Positions 46,255 through 54,865 of a DNA stretch of 64,000 nucleotides are shown here, one piece after another (positions within the stretch are counted from its first letter, which is position 1; the number at the start of each line of letters is the position of its first letter). The stretch is taken from positions 496,001 to 560,000 of the forward strand of contig NZ_JAIVMC010000001.1 of NCBI RefSeq assembly GCF_020177265.1, written 5' to 3'. Below the pieces are notes generated by a model. It was not told where the DNA came from. It did no database searches and saw only the letters and a list, made by a program, of their open reading frames with translations. Position numbers and translations under genes: made by a program. Source of the stretch: Pseudooceanicola marinus. Lineage in GTDB: Bacteria; Pseudomonadota; Alphaproteobacteria; Rhodobacterales; Rhodobacteraceae.

Positions 46255-46376
46255 CTTTCGTACAGGACAGGGTAGCTGCCAGCAGACCCGGCCTCTACAT
46301 CAGTTTGAAACCTTCACCGATACTTTTTTGAGTCGCGGCACCGTGGTTTTGAGCAGACTGGCGGGCCAGACGCAAA

Positions 46377-46400
46377 GCGGCGTCACCGGAGTGACGCCGC
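46377..46400 (-). terminator. hairpin downstream of xylulokinase gene
   Basis: A perfect 10-bp stem (GCGGCGTCAC/GTGACGCCGC, CGGA loop), about 60 bases past the xylulokinase stop. On the minus strand TTTGCGTC follows, giving a weak U tract. The remaining gap to 46212 should hold the AraC promoter. Confidence 0.6.
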
Positions 46401-46457
46401 ATCGCAGCGGAAATCCGCCGCTTTTCAATAAAGAAGGAAATTCAATCCCTTGAGAAC

Positions 46458-47909
46458 TCAGGCGTTCAAGGCCTTCAACGCCGGGTAAGCGGCACGATAG
46501 ACCTCATACTTTTTCGCATAGGCCTCCGTCAGCCTGGCATCAGGCAGGATCTCCTCGCCGACCTCGGGCGGACCGAAGACCGTGGCGTCGTGACGGCCAA
46601 GCGCCGCAGCCGCCGCCAGTTTCGCCGCCCCGAAGGCCGCCCCGTAGTCGCCGTCCCGCGGCAGCAACAGGTGCAGCCCGGTGATCGAGGCCATCAGCTC
46701 CAGCCAGGCGCGGGACCGGGCGCCACCGCCGACGGCATAGGCCGCCTCCAGCCCGGTGCCGGCCTTGCCCAGCACGCGCACGCAGTCGGCAAAGGCCATG
46801 GCGACCCCTTCCATCACCGCCTGCACCATCTCGGCGCGATCCACGTCGCGGCGCAGCCCCAGGAAGGCACCGGAGGCCGACGGGTCATTCAGCGGAGTGC
46901 GTTCGCCCGACAGGTACGGCAGGAAGGTGACCCGCGCGGGCGCCTCGACCTTTTCCGGCACCAGGGCCGCCAACTCGGGCACCGGCGTGCCGGTGATCTC
47001 CGACAGCCAGGTCAGGGAATCGGTGGCCGACAGAAAGACCCCCATCTGGTGCCAGGTGTCGGGAATCGCATGGCAGAAGGTATGAACCGCGTCGCCCGTA
47101 TTGGGCTGGTAGCGGTCGGTCGCGGCGAACAGGACTCCGGAGGTGCCAAGCGACAGGAAGCCGGTGCCCGGCTCCATCACGCCCATGCCGCAGGCGGTGG
47201 CGGCATTGTCGCCGGCGCCACCGGCTACGGGCACCTGCCCCACGCCCCAGGCCTCGGCCAACTCTGAACGCAGGTGGCCCGACACGTCGGAGCCTTCGAC
47301 CAGCCCCGGCATTTGCGACCGCTCCAGCCCCGTCGCGGCCAGCAGCTCATCCGACCAGTCGCGCGCGGCGACATCCAGCCAGAGCGTCCCGGCGGCGTCG
47401 GACATCTCGCTCATGTATTCGCCGGTCAGCCACAGGCGAAGGTAGTCCTTGGGCAACAGGACCTTGGCGGTCTGCGCGAAGATCTCCGGCTCGTTCTCGG
47501 CCACCCAGAGGAGTTTCGGCGCGGTGAAGCCGGCCATCACCAGGTTGCCCGCGATGCCGTGGAAATCGGCCCGTTCGGTCAGCGTCTCGCATTGCGCGCC
47601 CGAACGGCCGTCGTTCCACAGGATGCAGGGACGCAGCACCTTGTCGGAGGCGTCCAGCAGGGTCGCCCCGTGCATGTGGCCCGACAGGCCGATGCCCTGC
47701 AGCTTCGCCAGGGCGCCGGGGTGATCGCTGCGCAGCTTGCCCAGCACGGCCTCGGTCGCCGCGATCCAGTCGGCCGGGTCCTGTTCGGACCAGCCCGAAT
47801 ACGGGCGCGAGACGGTCAGCGGCGCATGGGCCACGGCCACCATGTTGAATTCATCGTCCACCAGCATCGCCTTGATGCCGGAGGTGCCAAGATCAAGTCC
47901 CAGGTACAT
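46458..47909 (-). CDS. xylB: xylulokinase
   Basis: A 483-residue FGGY kinase. The N-terminal LGLDLGTSGIKAMLVDDE and the GWSEQDPADWIAATEAVL segment are XylB-typical. ILWNDGRSGAQCETL, TAPKLLWVAENEPEIFA, MSDAAGTLWLDVAARDWS and VAGGAGDNAATACGMG follow, with the adenosine motif AVGGGARSRAWLELMASI. The product would convert D-xylulose to D-xylulose-5-phosphate. It follows the xylitol/sorbitol-type dehydrogenase gene by 4 bases, making a dehydrogenase-kinase pair. Confidence 0.92.
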   Translation of the reverse strand: MYLGLDLGTSGIKAMLVDDEFNMVAVAHAPLTVSRPYSGWSEQDPADWIAATEAVLGKLRSDHPGALAKLQGIGLSGHMHGATLLDASDKVLRPCILWNDGRSGAQCETLTERADFHGIAGNLVMAGFTAPKLLWVAENEPEIFAQTAKVLLPKDYLRLWLTGEYMSEMSDAAGTLWLDVAARDWSDELLAATGLERSQMPGLVEGSDVSGHLRSELAEAWGVGQVPVAGGAGDNAATACGMGVMEPGTGFLSLGTSGVLFAATDRYQPNTGDAVHTFCHAIPDTWHQMGVFLSATDSLTWLSEITGTPVPELAALVPEKVEAPARVTFLPYLSGERTPLNDPSASGAFLGLRRDVDRAEMVQAVMEGVAMAFADCVRVLGKAGTGLEAAYAVGGGARSRAWLELMASITGLHLLLPRDGDYGAAFGAAKLAAAAALGRHDATVFGPPEVGEEILPDARLTEAYAKKYEVYRAAYPALKALNA

Positions 47910-47913
47910 GGCG

Positions 47914-48951
47914 TTACTCCGGCATCGCGATCTGAAGCTTCACGTCGGTGTCGCGCGCCTCGACCGCGCGGTCAAACCCGGCAATGCTGTCCTCGAAGGG
48001 GATCGTGCCTGAGATCAGCGGCGTCAGGTCGACCTTGCCCGAGGCCATCAGCGCGATCGCCCGGTCATAGACATTGGCATAGCGGAAGACCGTCTCGACC
48101 CGCAGCTCCTTGGCCTGCAGGGCCACGATATCGACGGGCACCGGATCGACCGGCATGCCGACCAGGACGATGGCGCCCCCGGGCCGGGCCAGGTCGGCCA
48201 CGCCCAGGATGGCCGGCGCCGCGCCCGAGCATTCGAAGACCACGTCGGCGCCCCAGCCGTCGGTGGCCTGCGCCACAGCCTCGGCCGCCGGCGTGTCGCG
48301 GATGTTCACCGTCTCGATCCCGTCATAGGCGCCGATGATGTCCAGCTTGGGCTGCGCCATGTCGGTGACAATCACCTTGGCACAGCCGCCGGCCAGCGCG
48401 GCCAGGGCCACCATCATCCCGATGGGCCCTGCCCCGGTGACCACCGCGACGTCCCCCGGCTGGATGCGCGCGCGCAGCGCCGCCTGCATGCCGATGGCAA
48501 AGGGTTCAACCATCGCCCCTTCGGCGAAGCTGACGCTCTCGGGCAGCTTGTAGGTGAAGGCGGCTGGGTGGATCACCTCGGGCGTCAGGCAGCCATGGAT
48601 CGGGGGCGTGGCCCAGAACCGCACCGCGGGGTCCACGTTGTAGATCCCCAGCTTCGACGCGCGGGAGGTCGGATCGGGAATGCCCGGCTCCATGCAGACG
48701 CGATCACCCGGCTTCAGATCGGTGACCTCGGCGCCACACTCCAGCACCACGCCGGAGGCCTCGTGTCCCAGCACCATGGGCGCGTTCACCACGAAGTGAC
48801 CGATCTTGCCATGGGTGTAGTAGTGCACGTCGGACCCGCAAATCCCCACCGTGTGGGTCTTGATCCGCACATCCTTCGGCCCGAGCGTGCCGGGAATGTC
48901 GAATTCACGCAGGGCCAGCTTGCCCTTCTCTTCAAGAACCAGAGCCTTCAT
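47914..48951 (-). CDS. zinc-dependent polyol dehydrogenase, xylitol/sorbitol type
   Basis: A 345-residue medium-chain dehydrogenase. [15 protein letters not shown] has the catalytic-zinc Cys, and GHEASG the zinc His-Glu. The structural-zinc region has [20 protein letters not shown], where the usual four Cys are absent, as in sorbitol/xylitol dehydrogenases. The coenzyme site is [20 protein letters not shown]. Likely reaction: xylitol (or D-arabitol or sorbitol) to the ketose with NAD, feeding the xylulokinase encoded 4 bases downstream. The ATG at 48951 was preferred over one 72 bases upstream because the family sequence starts MKALVLE. Confidence 0.88.
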   Translation of the reverse strand: MKALVLEEKGKLALREFDIPGTLGPKDVRIKTHTVGICGSDVHYYTHGKIGHFVVNAPMVLGHEASGVVLECGAEVTDLKPGDRVCMEPGIPDPTSRASKLGIYNVDPAVRFWATPPIHGCLTPEVIHPAAFTYKLPESVSFAEGAMVEPFAIGMQAALRARIQPGDVAVVTGAGPIGMMVALAALAGGCAKVIVTDMAQPKLDIIGAYDGIETVNIRDTPAAEAVAQATDGWGADVVFECSGAAPAILGVADLARPGGAIVLVGMPVDPVPVDIVALQAKELRVETVFRYANVYDRAIALMASGKVDLTPLISGTIPFEDSIAGFDRAVEARDTDVKLQIAMPE

Positions 48952-49406
48952 TCTGGCCTCCTCCCTCTTGTCGTCCAGACGCGGGCGAGCCGCGCAGCCC
49001 CCCGCACCTGTGCTGAAGGCCATGGCGGGGGTTGTAAATCAAAACCCGACGACTGCGCCATCTTTTGCACTGCGGCGGAAAAATCCTATCAGCCAGCCCG
49101 CGGGATCCGCGCAGAACCGGCGATTTCCGGGGTTTGCCTGCGACCTTCGCCGCACAGCGGCTGGTACGATTCGCGCAAGGTGCCCGCCGGCAGCGCATAG
49201 ATCGAGCCGGGCGCCCTCGGTTGCCCGACGGGCCATCCGCGCCTGCGCGGCCCGCCAGCGCCCCGGCGGCCTTGCCCGAACGGGCATGCGCCCTATCCTA
49301 TTGCTCCACTGTGACAGCTGGCCGAGCGCGCCTTGCGCTTGATCTAGCCCCTCCGGACAGGTCATAATGACCGCCGAGACCAGACCTAGCCGTGGAGGCC
49401 TGACCG
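48952..49406. other. 455-base intergenic region
   Basis: No gene is supported. It should contain the promoter of the dehydrogenase-kinase pair (minus strand) and of the small membrane protein (plus strand). Open frames on both strands here are Arg/Pro/Ala-rich without ribosome sites or recognisable domains. Confidence 0.4.
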
Positions 49407-49631
49407 ATGCCAGCCCAGACCATGAAACGCCGCGTGCAATTCGTCTGCGCCGTGTTCCTGCATATCCCGCTGGTGGCCATTGCCGCCTATGCGCTGTCGC
49501 AGGACGTGATGGCGCATGTGCAGATCCTCGGTGTCGCACTCGTGGCCACCCTGATCGGCACCATGCTGATCGTGCCCTACATCGGTCGCGCCCTGGACGA
49601 GGGTGGCACCCCGGCCCGCAGCCAGGGCTGA
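49407..49631 (+). CDS. small two-helix membrane protein
   Basis: A 74-residue protein preceded by GGAGG at 8 bases from the ATG. It has two hydrophobic segments (about 12-30, VCAVFLHIPLVAIAAYAL, and 39-58, ILGVALVATLIGTMLIVPYI) around a short loop, with a basic N-terminus and a polar tail. No family recognised. The ribosome site and two clean membrane helices make it a credible gene. Neighbours give no functional hint. Confidence 0.65.
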   Translation: MPAQTMKRRVQFVCAVFLHIPLVAIAAYALSQDVMAHVQILGVALVATLIGTMLIVPYIGRALDEGGTPARSQG

Positions 49632-49807
49632 GCGCAGGTCCTTTGGGGTCTTTTCCGACAGAGTGACATACAGCGTCGGTGCCTGCAGGGGCCAGGCGGA
49701 TGATCCGTGGCGAGTGACCTGAGGGTTGCTCGGCGTGTCGCCCCGGTGCGTCCGGATCGGCCTGCCGGCAAAGCCTCCGACCGAAAGCGCAATCGTCACT
49801 GGATGCG

Positions 49808-49828
49808 CTCTAGGACGTCGTCCTAGAG
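49808..49828. repeat. 21-base near-perfect palindrome over gene end
   Basis: Arms CTCTAGGACG (49808-49817) and CGTCCTAGAG (49819-49828) surround a single T. It overlaps the stop codon of the anti-sigma-like gene. There is no U tract on either side, so it could be a protein-binding site or a compact cruciform rather than a terminator. Confidence 0.75.
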
Positions 49829-50182
49829 GAAGAGATATAGGATCCAGGCCAGCAACGCGACCTTGGCCGCGCCCACGGTCAAAACCAGCCCGCGGTTCTC
49901 GGGCGCCCGCAGCCAGTCCCACCAGCTGTGCCCCTGCGCCTCCGCCTCATCAGCGTCACCGAACAGCGTCGCCTCGATGCCCGCAAGAACCTGCGGCCCG
50001 GGCACGGGGTCCGGCCCCGGCTCACGCAGGACCAGGCCGGCGAAATGCTCCGTCCAGCGTCGGTGCGCCTCGCGCATCTCCGGATCGACCATCACGGCAG
50101 TTTCCACCTCGTCACGCTCGGCCCCCTGCAGGAGGCCGAGGGCAAGCTCGGCGGACAGAATGGTCTTCTCGTCAGAGGTCAC
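49823..50182 (-). CDS. short anti-sigma-factor-like membrane protein, orphan
   Basis: A 119-residue protein starting at GTG after a GGAGCGCAGG stretch. The N-terminal 45 residues (AELALGLLQGAERDEVETAVMVDPEMREAHRRWTEHFAGL) match the cytoplasmic sigma-binding helices of RskA-type anti-sigma factors. One membrane helix ends the protein at about 97-118 (LVLTVGAAKVALLAWILYLF). The usual ~100-residue periplasmic RskA domain is missing and no sigma factor gene is adjacent. It is either a shortened or decayed anti-sigma factor or a small membrane regulator built on that fold. Family call is by pattern only. Confidence 0.65.
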   Translation of the reverse strand: MTSDEKTILSAELALGLLQGAERDEVETAVMVDPEMREAHRRWTEHFAGLVLREPGPDPVPGPQVLAGIEATLFGDADEAEAQGHSWWDWLRAPENRGLVLTVGAAKVALLAWILYLFL

Positions 50183-50420
50183 GTGACCTGCGCTCCTTCC
50201 CCAGTTTGCCGATCCACGGCCCTTTTCTTCGCGGTCTCCGGCCCCAGTTTGATGGGGCCGGGCATGGTCGACGGATCCTCAGCGATACATCGCGCCGGAT
50301 CAACCCGGCCCTGAGGCCGTACGACCATCTGTACGCGCACATACGCAGCCCGCGCCAAGGGAGTTTCCTTTTTTCCGGAAAAATTCTTCACTTTCTCTCC
50401 AGCGGCGCGCCGACGGCGGG
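50183..50420. other. intergenic, 238 bases
   Basis: No gene. AT-rich patch near 50360-50395 (TTTCCTTTTTTCCGG) could be part of a promoter for the minus-strand anti-sigma-like gene or a terminator tract for the HerA-type gene; no clear stem was found. Confidence 0.35.
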
Positions 50421-51968
50421 TCATCGGGCGCGGAACAGGCTGCCCAGGATGCCCCGCACGATGCGCTTGCCGGTGGTGCCCGACAGTTCGCGGATCACCG
50501 CCTTCTGCAACGCCGCGCCCAGGTCCGCGCCCAGGCCCCGGTCGCGCGAGGACCGCGATGACCTGCGCGAGGTCGTGTAGCGGCGACGCTCTCGCTCTTC
50601 GCGCTCTCGCGCTTCCAGCTCCGCCTCGCGACGTTCGGCCGCCTCGGCCTCTTTCGCCGCGGCGGCGGCCCGGCGGGCCAGGATCTCATAGGCGCTTTCC
50701 CGGTCCACCGCGCGGTCGTATTGCGCCGCCACCGGCGAGACGGCCATCACATCGCGCCGCTCGGCCTCGGTGATGGGCCCAAGCTGCGAACTGGGCGGGC
50801 GGATCAGGGTCTTCTGCGCGATCCCCGGCACGCCCTTCTTTTCGAGGAAGGAGGTCACGGCCTCGCCCGTCCCCACCTGGGTGATCGCCTCTTCGATGTC
50901 GAACGCGGGGTTGTCGCGGTAGGTCTGGGCAGCCAGACGCAGCTCCTTGCGATCCTTGGCGGTGAAGGCGCGCAGAGCGTGCTGCACGCGGTTGCCCAGC
51001 TGGCCCAGCACGTCGTCAGGCACATCGGCCGGGTTCTGGGTGCAGAAATAGACGCCGACGCCCTTCGAGCGGATCAGCCGCGCCACCTGTTCCACCTTCT
51101 CCAGCAGCGCCTTAGGCGCATCGTCGAACAGCAGATGTGCCTCGTCGAAGAAGAAGACCAGCTTGGGCTTGTCGGGGTTGCCCACCTCGGGCAGCTCCTC
51201 GAAGAGCTCGGACAGCAGCCACAGCAGGAAAGTCGCGTAGAGGCGCGGGGTCTGCATCAACTTGTCGGCGGCTAGCACCGAAATCGCGCCGCGCCCGTCG
51301 GTGTCGCGGCGCATCAGGTCGCGCAGCTCCAGCGCGGGTTCGCCGAACATCTGCGCCGCGCCCTCCGTCTCCATCACCAGCAGCCGACGCTGGATCGCCC
51401 CGATCGACGCGGTGGAGATGTTGCCGTAGCGCAGCGACAGCTCCTTGCGGTTCTCCCCCAGCCAGACCAGTAGTGCCTGCAGGTCCTTCAGATCCAGCAG
51501 CGCCAGCCCTTCCTCATCGGCCACCCGGAAGGCAATGTTCAGGATCCCCTCCTGGGTGTCGTTCAGCTCCATCAGCCGCGCCAGCAGCAACGGCCCCATC
51601 TCGCTGACCGTGGTGCGGATCGGATGGCCCTGCGCGCCGAAAAGATCCCAGAAGATCACCGGGAAGGCGGCATAGTCGAAGTCGTCGAAGCCGATGGAGA
51701 TCGCCCGGCTCATAAAGGCATCGTGCAGCTTGCCCGCCGGATCTCCCGCCTTGGCGAGCCCCGACAGATCGCCCTTCACGTCCGCGAGGAAGACCGGCAC
51801 CCCCTGGGCGGAGAATTCCTCCGCCATGATCTGCAGCGTGACGGTCTTGCCCGTGCCCGTGGCGCCGGCGATCAGCCCGTGACGGTTGGCATAGTCCAGG
51901 CCCAGGTACTGCGGGTCACGCCGCTCCGGGCCCGCGCCCCCGATGAAAATGCCATTCAAGTCGTCCAT
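50421..51968 (-). CDS. HerA-type helicase/ATPase, DUF853 (YjgR-like)
   Basis: A 515-residue protein. [11 protein letters not shown] starts the family; Walker A GATGTGKT is at 35-42, with [22 protein letters not shown] next and [15 protein letters not shown]. Walker B is [17 protein letters not shown], and [36 protein letters not shown] gives sensor residues. The C-terminal ~70 residues form an Ala/Glu/Arg coiled coil and a basic tail ([15 protein letters not shown]). YjgR/DUF853 proteins are FtsK/HerA-superfamily ATPases of unproven role. The ATG at 51968 was chosen because conserved sequence begins there. Confidence 0.9.
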   Translation of the reverse strand: MDDLNGIFIGGAGPERRDPQYLGLDYANRHGLIAGATGTGKTVTLQIMAEEFSAQGVPVFLADVKGDLSGLAKAGDPAGKLHDAFMSRAISIGFDDFDYAAFPVIFWDLFGAQGHPIRTTVSEMGPLLLARLMELNDTQEGILNIAFRVADEEGLALLDLKDLQALLVWLGENRKELSLRYGNISTASIGAIQRRLLVMETEGAAQMFGEPALELRDLMRRDTDGRGAISVLAADKLMQTPRLYATFLLWLLSELFEELPEVGNPDKPKLVFFFDEAHLLFDDAPKALLEKVEQVARLIRSKGVGVYFCTQNPADVPDDVLGQLGNRVQHALRAFTAKDRKELRLAAQTYRDNPAFDIEEAITQVGTGEAVTSFLEKKGVPGIAQKTLIRPPSSQLGPITEAERRDVMAVSPVAAQYDRAVDRESAYEILARRAAAAAKEAEAAERREAELEAREREERERRRYTTSRRSSRSSRDRGLGADLGAALQKAVIRELSGTTGKRIVRGILGSLFRAR

Positions 51969-52042
51969 GCTTTTCCCCCGCATTTCCGGACAAAGGCGCC
52001 GACGGCGCACGGTTGAGAATATTCGCTTAACCAAATGATGCC

Positions 52043-52137
52043 AGCCTGTCCTCCTGTTCTTCGTCTCATGTCCTTTGGGCGAGGGACAGACTTCCTCCCT
52101 GTCAGACTGGCCGCGCTCCTCGGGGCGCGGCTTTTTT
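52043..52137 (+). ncRNA. candidate small RNA with UCCUC loops and terminator
   Basis: Plus-strand sequence ending in a strong terminator: GCCGCGC/GCGCGGC stem, loop TCCTCGGG, then six T (52110-52137). No gene on the plus strand precedes it, so the terminator implies a separate transcript. A weak upstream hairpin (GACAG/CTGTC) exposes ACTTCCTCC. Both loops carry anti-Shine-Dalgarno-like UCCUC, as in some alphaproteobacterial sRNAs. The 5' end is a guess from a TTGAGA hexamer near 52014. Confidence 0.4.
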
Positions 52138-52233
52138 CCCTCCCGCCGCCAAGCCGTGGCATCGCGTCCTGCCCGCAATTGAGGCACCGCACCGCGGGCT
52201 CACGGGCTGCCATCGGAGTGTCATATTTCCGTG

Positions 52234-52262
52234 TTGACTACCCCCCGCAAACCGCCTAGCGT
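52234..52262 (+). promoter_or_regulatory. promoter-like -35/-10 pair upstream of candidate RNA / ialB
   Basis: TTGACT at 52234-52239 and TAGCGT at 52257-52262 with an exact 17-base spacer; the surrounding 52221-52233 is AT-richer. Transcription would start near 52269. Confidence 0.5.
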
Positions 52263-52268
52263 GACTTC

Positions 52269-52338
52269 AAATACAAGTCGGCCAGTCCGACGGGGAGCAT
52301 AAAAATTGGGAAAAGGGGTCCATTTCGGGCCCCTTTTT
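52269..52338 (+). ncRNA. candidate ~70-nt RNA or terminated leader of ialB
   Basis: Starts just after the promoter-like pair and ends in a strong hairpin, AAAAGGGGTCC/GGGCCCCTTTT (52311-52337, 5-base loop) plus a T run. A small GTCGG/CCGAC stem lies at 52277-52291. Either a free small RNA or a leader with conditional read-through into the IalB gene 196 bases later. Confidence 0.4.
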
Positions 52339-52533
52339 CCGGCTCCCGCACCCTTTCCGCAAATGGACCGTTCCGGACGCCGCAGCCTGCGTCACGCCGC
52401 CCCTGCGTGCCAATACGCCGGCGCACCAGCCGGAGCGTGCCCAATTCCGCGGCACCGGCCCGGAGGGGGGACTGACAACCGGCCGCGCCCGTGCTAAGCG
52501 GGCGACGAAGCAATTATCGAAACAGGACCCGTC

Positions 52534-53136
52534 ATGCGTTCTATTACCAAATTCTCGACCGCCCTGCTGGCCGCGACCCTGCTCGCCGGCCCTGCCCTGT
52601 CCCAGGATGACCTCGACATGGGCGCCGAGACGGCCCCGGCGGAGCCGCAGGTCGGTCAGAGCTACGCGAAGGAAGAAGTCGGCGACTGGACCGTCGAGTG
52701 CATCAAGACCGAAACCGGCGAGGATGAGCCTTGCCAGATGACCCAGCTGATGACCCAGGAAGACGGCAACCCGATTGCCACGGCCTCCTTCTTCAAGACG
52801 CCCGAAGGGTCGCAGGCCGTGGCCGGCGCCAACATCATGGTGCCGCTGGAAACCCTGCTGCCCGCGGGTCTGCGCATCAATGTCGACGGCAACGAGGACA
52901 AGGTCTACAACTTCACCACCTGCAACCGCGCCGGTTGCGTGGCGCGCGTGGGCTTCAGCCAGGCCGATCTGGACGCCTTCAAGGCCGGCAGCACCGCGAA
53001 CCTGACCATCCGCCCCTTCGCCGCCCCTGACGTCGATGTGCCGATGAGCCTGTCCCTGACCGGTTTCACCGCCTCCTTCGAGCAGGTGACCGTGCCCACG
53101 GCCGCCGCCCAGGCCGCAGCGCCGTCCGAGAACTGA
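52534..53136 (+). CDS. invasion-associated locus B (IalB) family periplasmic protein
   Basis: A 200-residue exported protein. Signal peptide at 1-23 (ALS-QD); the mature part begins with a short acidic/Pro linker. The IalB domain follows: VGDWTVECIKTETGEDEPCQMTQLM, IMVPLETLLPAGLRINVDG, a Cys pair in TTCNRAGCVARVGF, and MSLSLTGFTASFEQV at the end. Such proteins are common in alphaproteobacteria; the name comes from Bartonella, but in free-living Rhodobacterales the role is unknown. It stands alone with its own terminator; an ACAGGAC ribosome site precedes the ATG. Confidence 0.9.
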   Translation: MRSITKFSTALLAATLLAGPALSQDDLDMGAETAPAEPQVGQSYAKEEVGDWTVECIKTETGEDEPCQMTQLMTQEDGNPIATASFFKTPEGSQAVAGANIMVPLETLLPAGLRINVDGNEDKVYNFTTCNRAGCVARVGFSQADLDAFKAGSTANLTIRPFAAPDVDVPMSLSLTGFTASFEQVTVPTAAAQAAAPSEN

Positions 53137-53162
53137 TCGGATCTCCGGACACCCGGACCCGG

Positions 53163-53195
53163 AAACGCCGCGCCTATATCGGGCGCGGCGTTTTT
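53163..53195 (+). terminator. intrinsic terminator after IalB gene
   Basis: A perfect 12-bp stem (AAACGCCGCGCC/GGCGCGGCGTTT), 7-base loop, T run, 26 bases after the stop. Confidence 0.95.
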
Positions 53196-53361
53196 CGTTC
53201 TGCGCCAGATGCAAGACACGGGGTCAGACCTGACGCCGGACCAGCCCGAAGCCTGATCGTCCCGGTGGCCTGCATGCCCTGCGGGCACGCTATCTGGATC
53301 ATAAATGTAGAGAAGATGCGCAGGCGCCGGGCGCAGGTGCTCCCTTGCGTGCGCGCCGCGC

Positions 53362-54570
53362 TCAGACCCGCTTCAGGGCCAGAACGGCGTTCAGACCGCC
53401 GAAGGCGAAGGCGTTCGACAGGGCCACGTCGACCTTGGCCTCGCGAGCCTCGTTCGGCACCACGTCCAGTGCGCATTCGGGGTCGGGTTCTTCGTAGTTG
53501 ATCGTCGGTGCCACGACGCCATCGCGCAGGGCCATGATACAGGCCAGCAGCTCCACCGCGCCGGTGCCGCCAATCAGGTGGCCGTGCATCGACTTGGTCG
53601 AGGACAGCATCACCGTATCCGCGTGACGCCCGAAGACATCGGCCACCGCCGCGCTTTCGGTCTTGTCGTTGGCCGCGGTGCCGGTGCCATGGGCGTTGAT
53701 GTACTGCACGTCTTCCGGATTCAGCCGCGCATCGCGCAGGGCCCCGGAAATCGCCCGTGCCGCGCCCTGTTTCGACGGCATCACGATGTCGGTCGCATCC
53801 GAGGACATGGCGAATCCCGCAACCTCTGCCAGGATCTCCGCGCCGCGCGCGCGGGCATGATCGTAATCCTCGAAAACGAAGACGCCTGCCCCCTCGCCCT
53901 GCACCATGCCGTTGCGATTGGCGCTGAACGGGCGGCAACCGGATTTCGACATGACCCGCATGCCTTCCCATGCCTTAACGCCCCCGAAACAGAGCATGGA
54001 TTCCGACCCGCCGGTGACCATCACCGGGCTCATGCCCGTGCGCACCATCTGGAAGGCCTGGGCCATGGCGTGGTTCGAGCTGGCACAGGCCGAGCTGACC
54101 GTGAAGGTCGGGCCCTTCAGGTTGAACTCCATCGACACATGGCTTGCTGCGGCGTTGTTCATCAGCTTCGGAACGACGAAGGGGTGAACGCGGTTCTTCC
54201 CCTCCTCGTAGACCGAGCGGTAGTTCTCGTCGATGGTCGTCATGCCACCACCCGAGTTGCCCAGGATCGCGCCCGTCTTGTGCGCCAGTTCCCCGGCAAA
54301 GCTGAGGCCCGACTGCGCGATGGCCTCGCGCGCGGCGACCAGGGCGAATTGGGTGAAACGGTCGTACAGCGCCATCTGCTGACGATTGAACAGCCCCTCG
54401 GAGGAAAAGCCCTTCACCTGGGCGCCGATGTTGACCAGCAGGCGGTCGGCGTCGCGCACGTCCAGCTCGGCAATGCCGCAGCGGCCCTCGCGCATCGCCT
54501 CGAGGGTTTCGGGCACGTCATGACCCAGGGCATTGATCGTGCCCGCGCCGGTAATGACGACCCGCTTCAC
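53362..54570 (-). CDS. beta-ketoacyl-ACP synthase, FabF type
   Basis: A 402-residue condensing enzyme. The triad is Cys162 (SSACASSNHAMAQ), His294 (NAHGTGTAANDKTE) and His331 (KSMHGHLIGGTGA). The FabF-like Lys in the KSMHGH motif and C-terminal NAFAFGGLNAVL are intact. It differs from housekeeping FabF in its Met-rich surroundings and its partner: it overlaps a dedicated acyl carrier protein gene (ATGA) and follows LpxD. This context suggests elongation of a special acyl chain for lipid A, as in the AcpXL systems of rhizobia; that function is inferred. Confidence 0.9.
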   Translation of the reverse strand: MKRVVITGAGTINALGHDVPETLEAMREGRCGIAELDVRDADRLLVNIGAQVKGFSSEGLFNRQQMALYDRFTQFALVAAREAIAQSGLSFAGELAHKTGAILGNSGGGMTTIDENYRSVYEEGKNRVHPFVVPKLMNNAAASHVSMEFNLKGPTFTVSSACASSNHAMAQAFQMVRTGMSPVMVTGGSESMLCFGGVKAWEGMRVMSKSGCRPFSANRNGMVQGEGAGVFVFEDYDHARARGAEILAEVAGFAMSSDATDIVMPSKQGAARAISGALRDARLNPEDVQYINAHGTGTAANDKTESAAVADVFGRHADTVMLSSTKSMHGHLIGGTGAVELLACIMALRDGVVAPTINYEEPDPECALDVVPNEAREAKVDVALSNAFAFGGLNAVLALKRV

Positions 54571-54830
54571 GCCTTCTGTTCCGCCACCAGCTTTTCAACG
54601 CCCGCGACGATGGCAGCGACATTGGAAATGTCGAAGTCGCTTTCCTCGGGTTCGTTGGCGTTGAAGGGCACCTGGATGTCGAAGGCTTCCTCGATGGCGA
54701 AGATGCTTTCCACCAGACCGAGGGAGTCGATCCCCAGATCTTCCAGCGTGCTGTCCATCTTGACGTCGGAGGGCTCCAGCACGGCCTGCTCCGCGATGAT
54801 CTCGATGACCTTCTGCCTGATGTCCGCCAT
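54567..54830 (-). CDS. acyl carrier protein, dedicated
   Basis: An 87-residue acidic protein with the phosphopantetheine site DLGIDSLGLVE, Ser36. It begins MADIRQKVIEIIAEQ as in ACPs. It is slightly longer than housekeeping AcpP, with an acidic insert between helices II and III (NANEPEESDFD). Located between LpxD (35 bases upstream) and a ketosynthase gene (ATGA overlap), it likely carries the acyl chain for that synthase. The AcpXL-type role in lipid A is an inference from context; sequence alone shows only an ACP. Confidence 0.93.
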   Translation of the reverse strand: MADIRQKVIEIIAEQAVLEPSDVKMDSTLEDLGIDSLGLVESIFAIEEAFDIQVPFNANEPEESDFDISNVAAIVAGVEKLVAEQKA

Positions 54831-54865
54831 GGACCCGATCCCCCTCTGGATGGCTTGCCGCTGAT

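Noticed and set aside
49039-49539. Minus-strand 166-codon frame overlapping the small membrane protein gene
   Set aside because: Arg/Pro/Ala-rich with no domain and no ribosome site; it conflicts with the plus-strand ORF that has GGAGG and two membrane helices.
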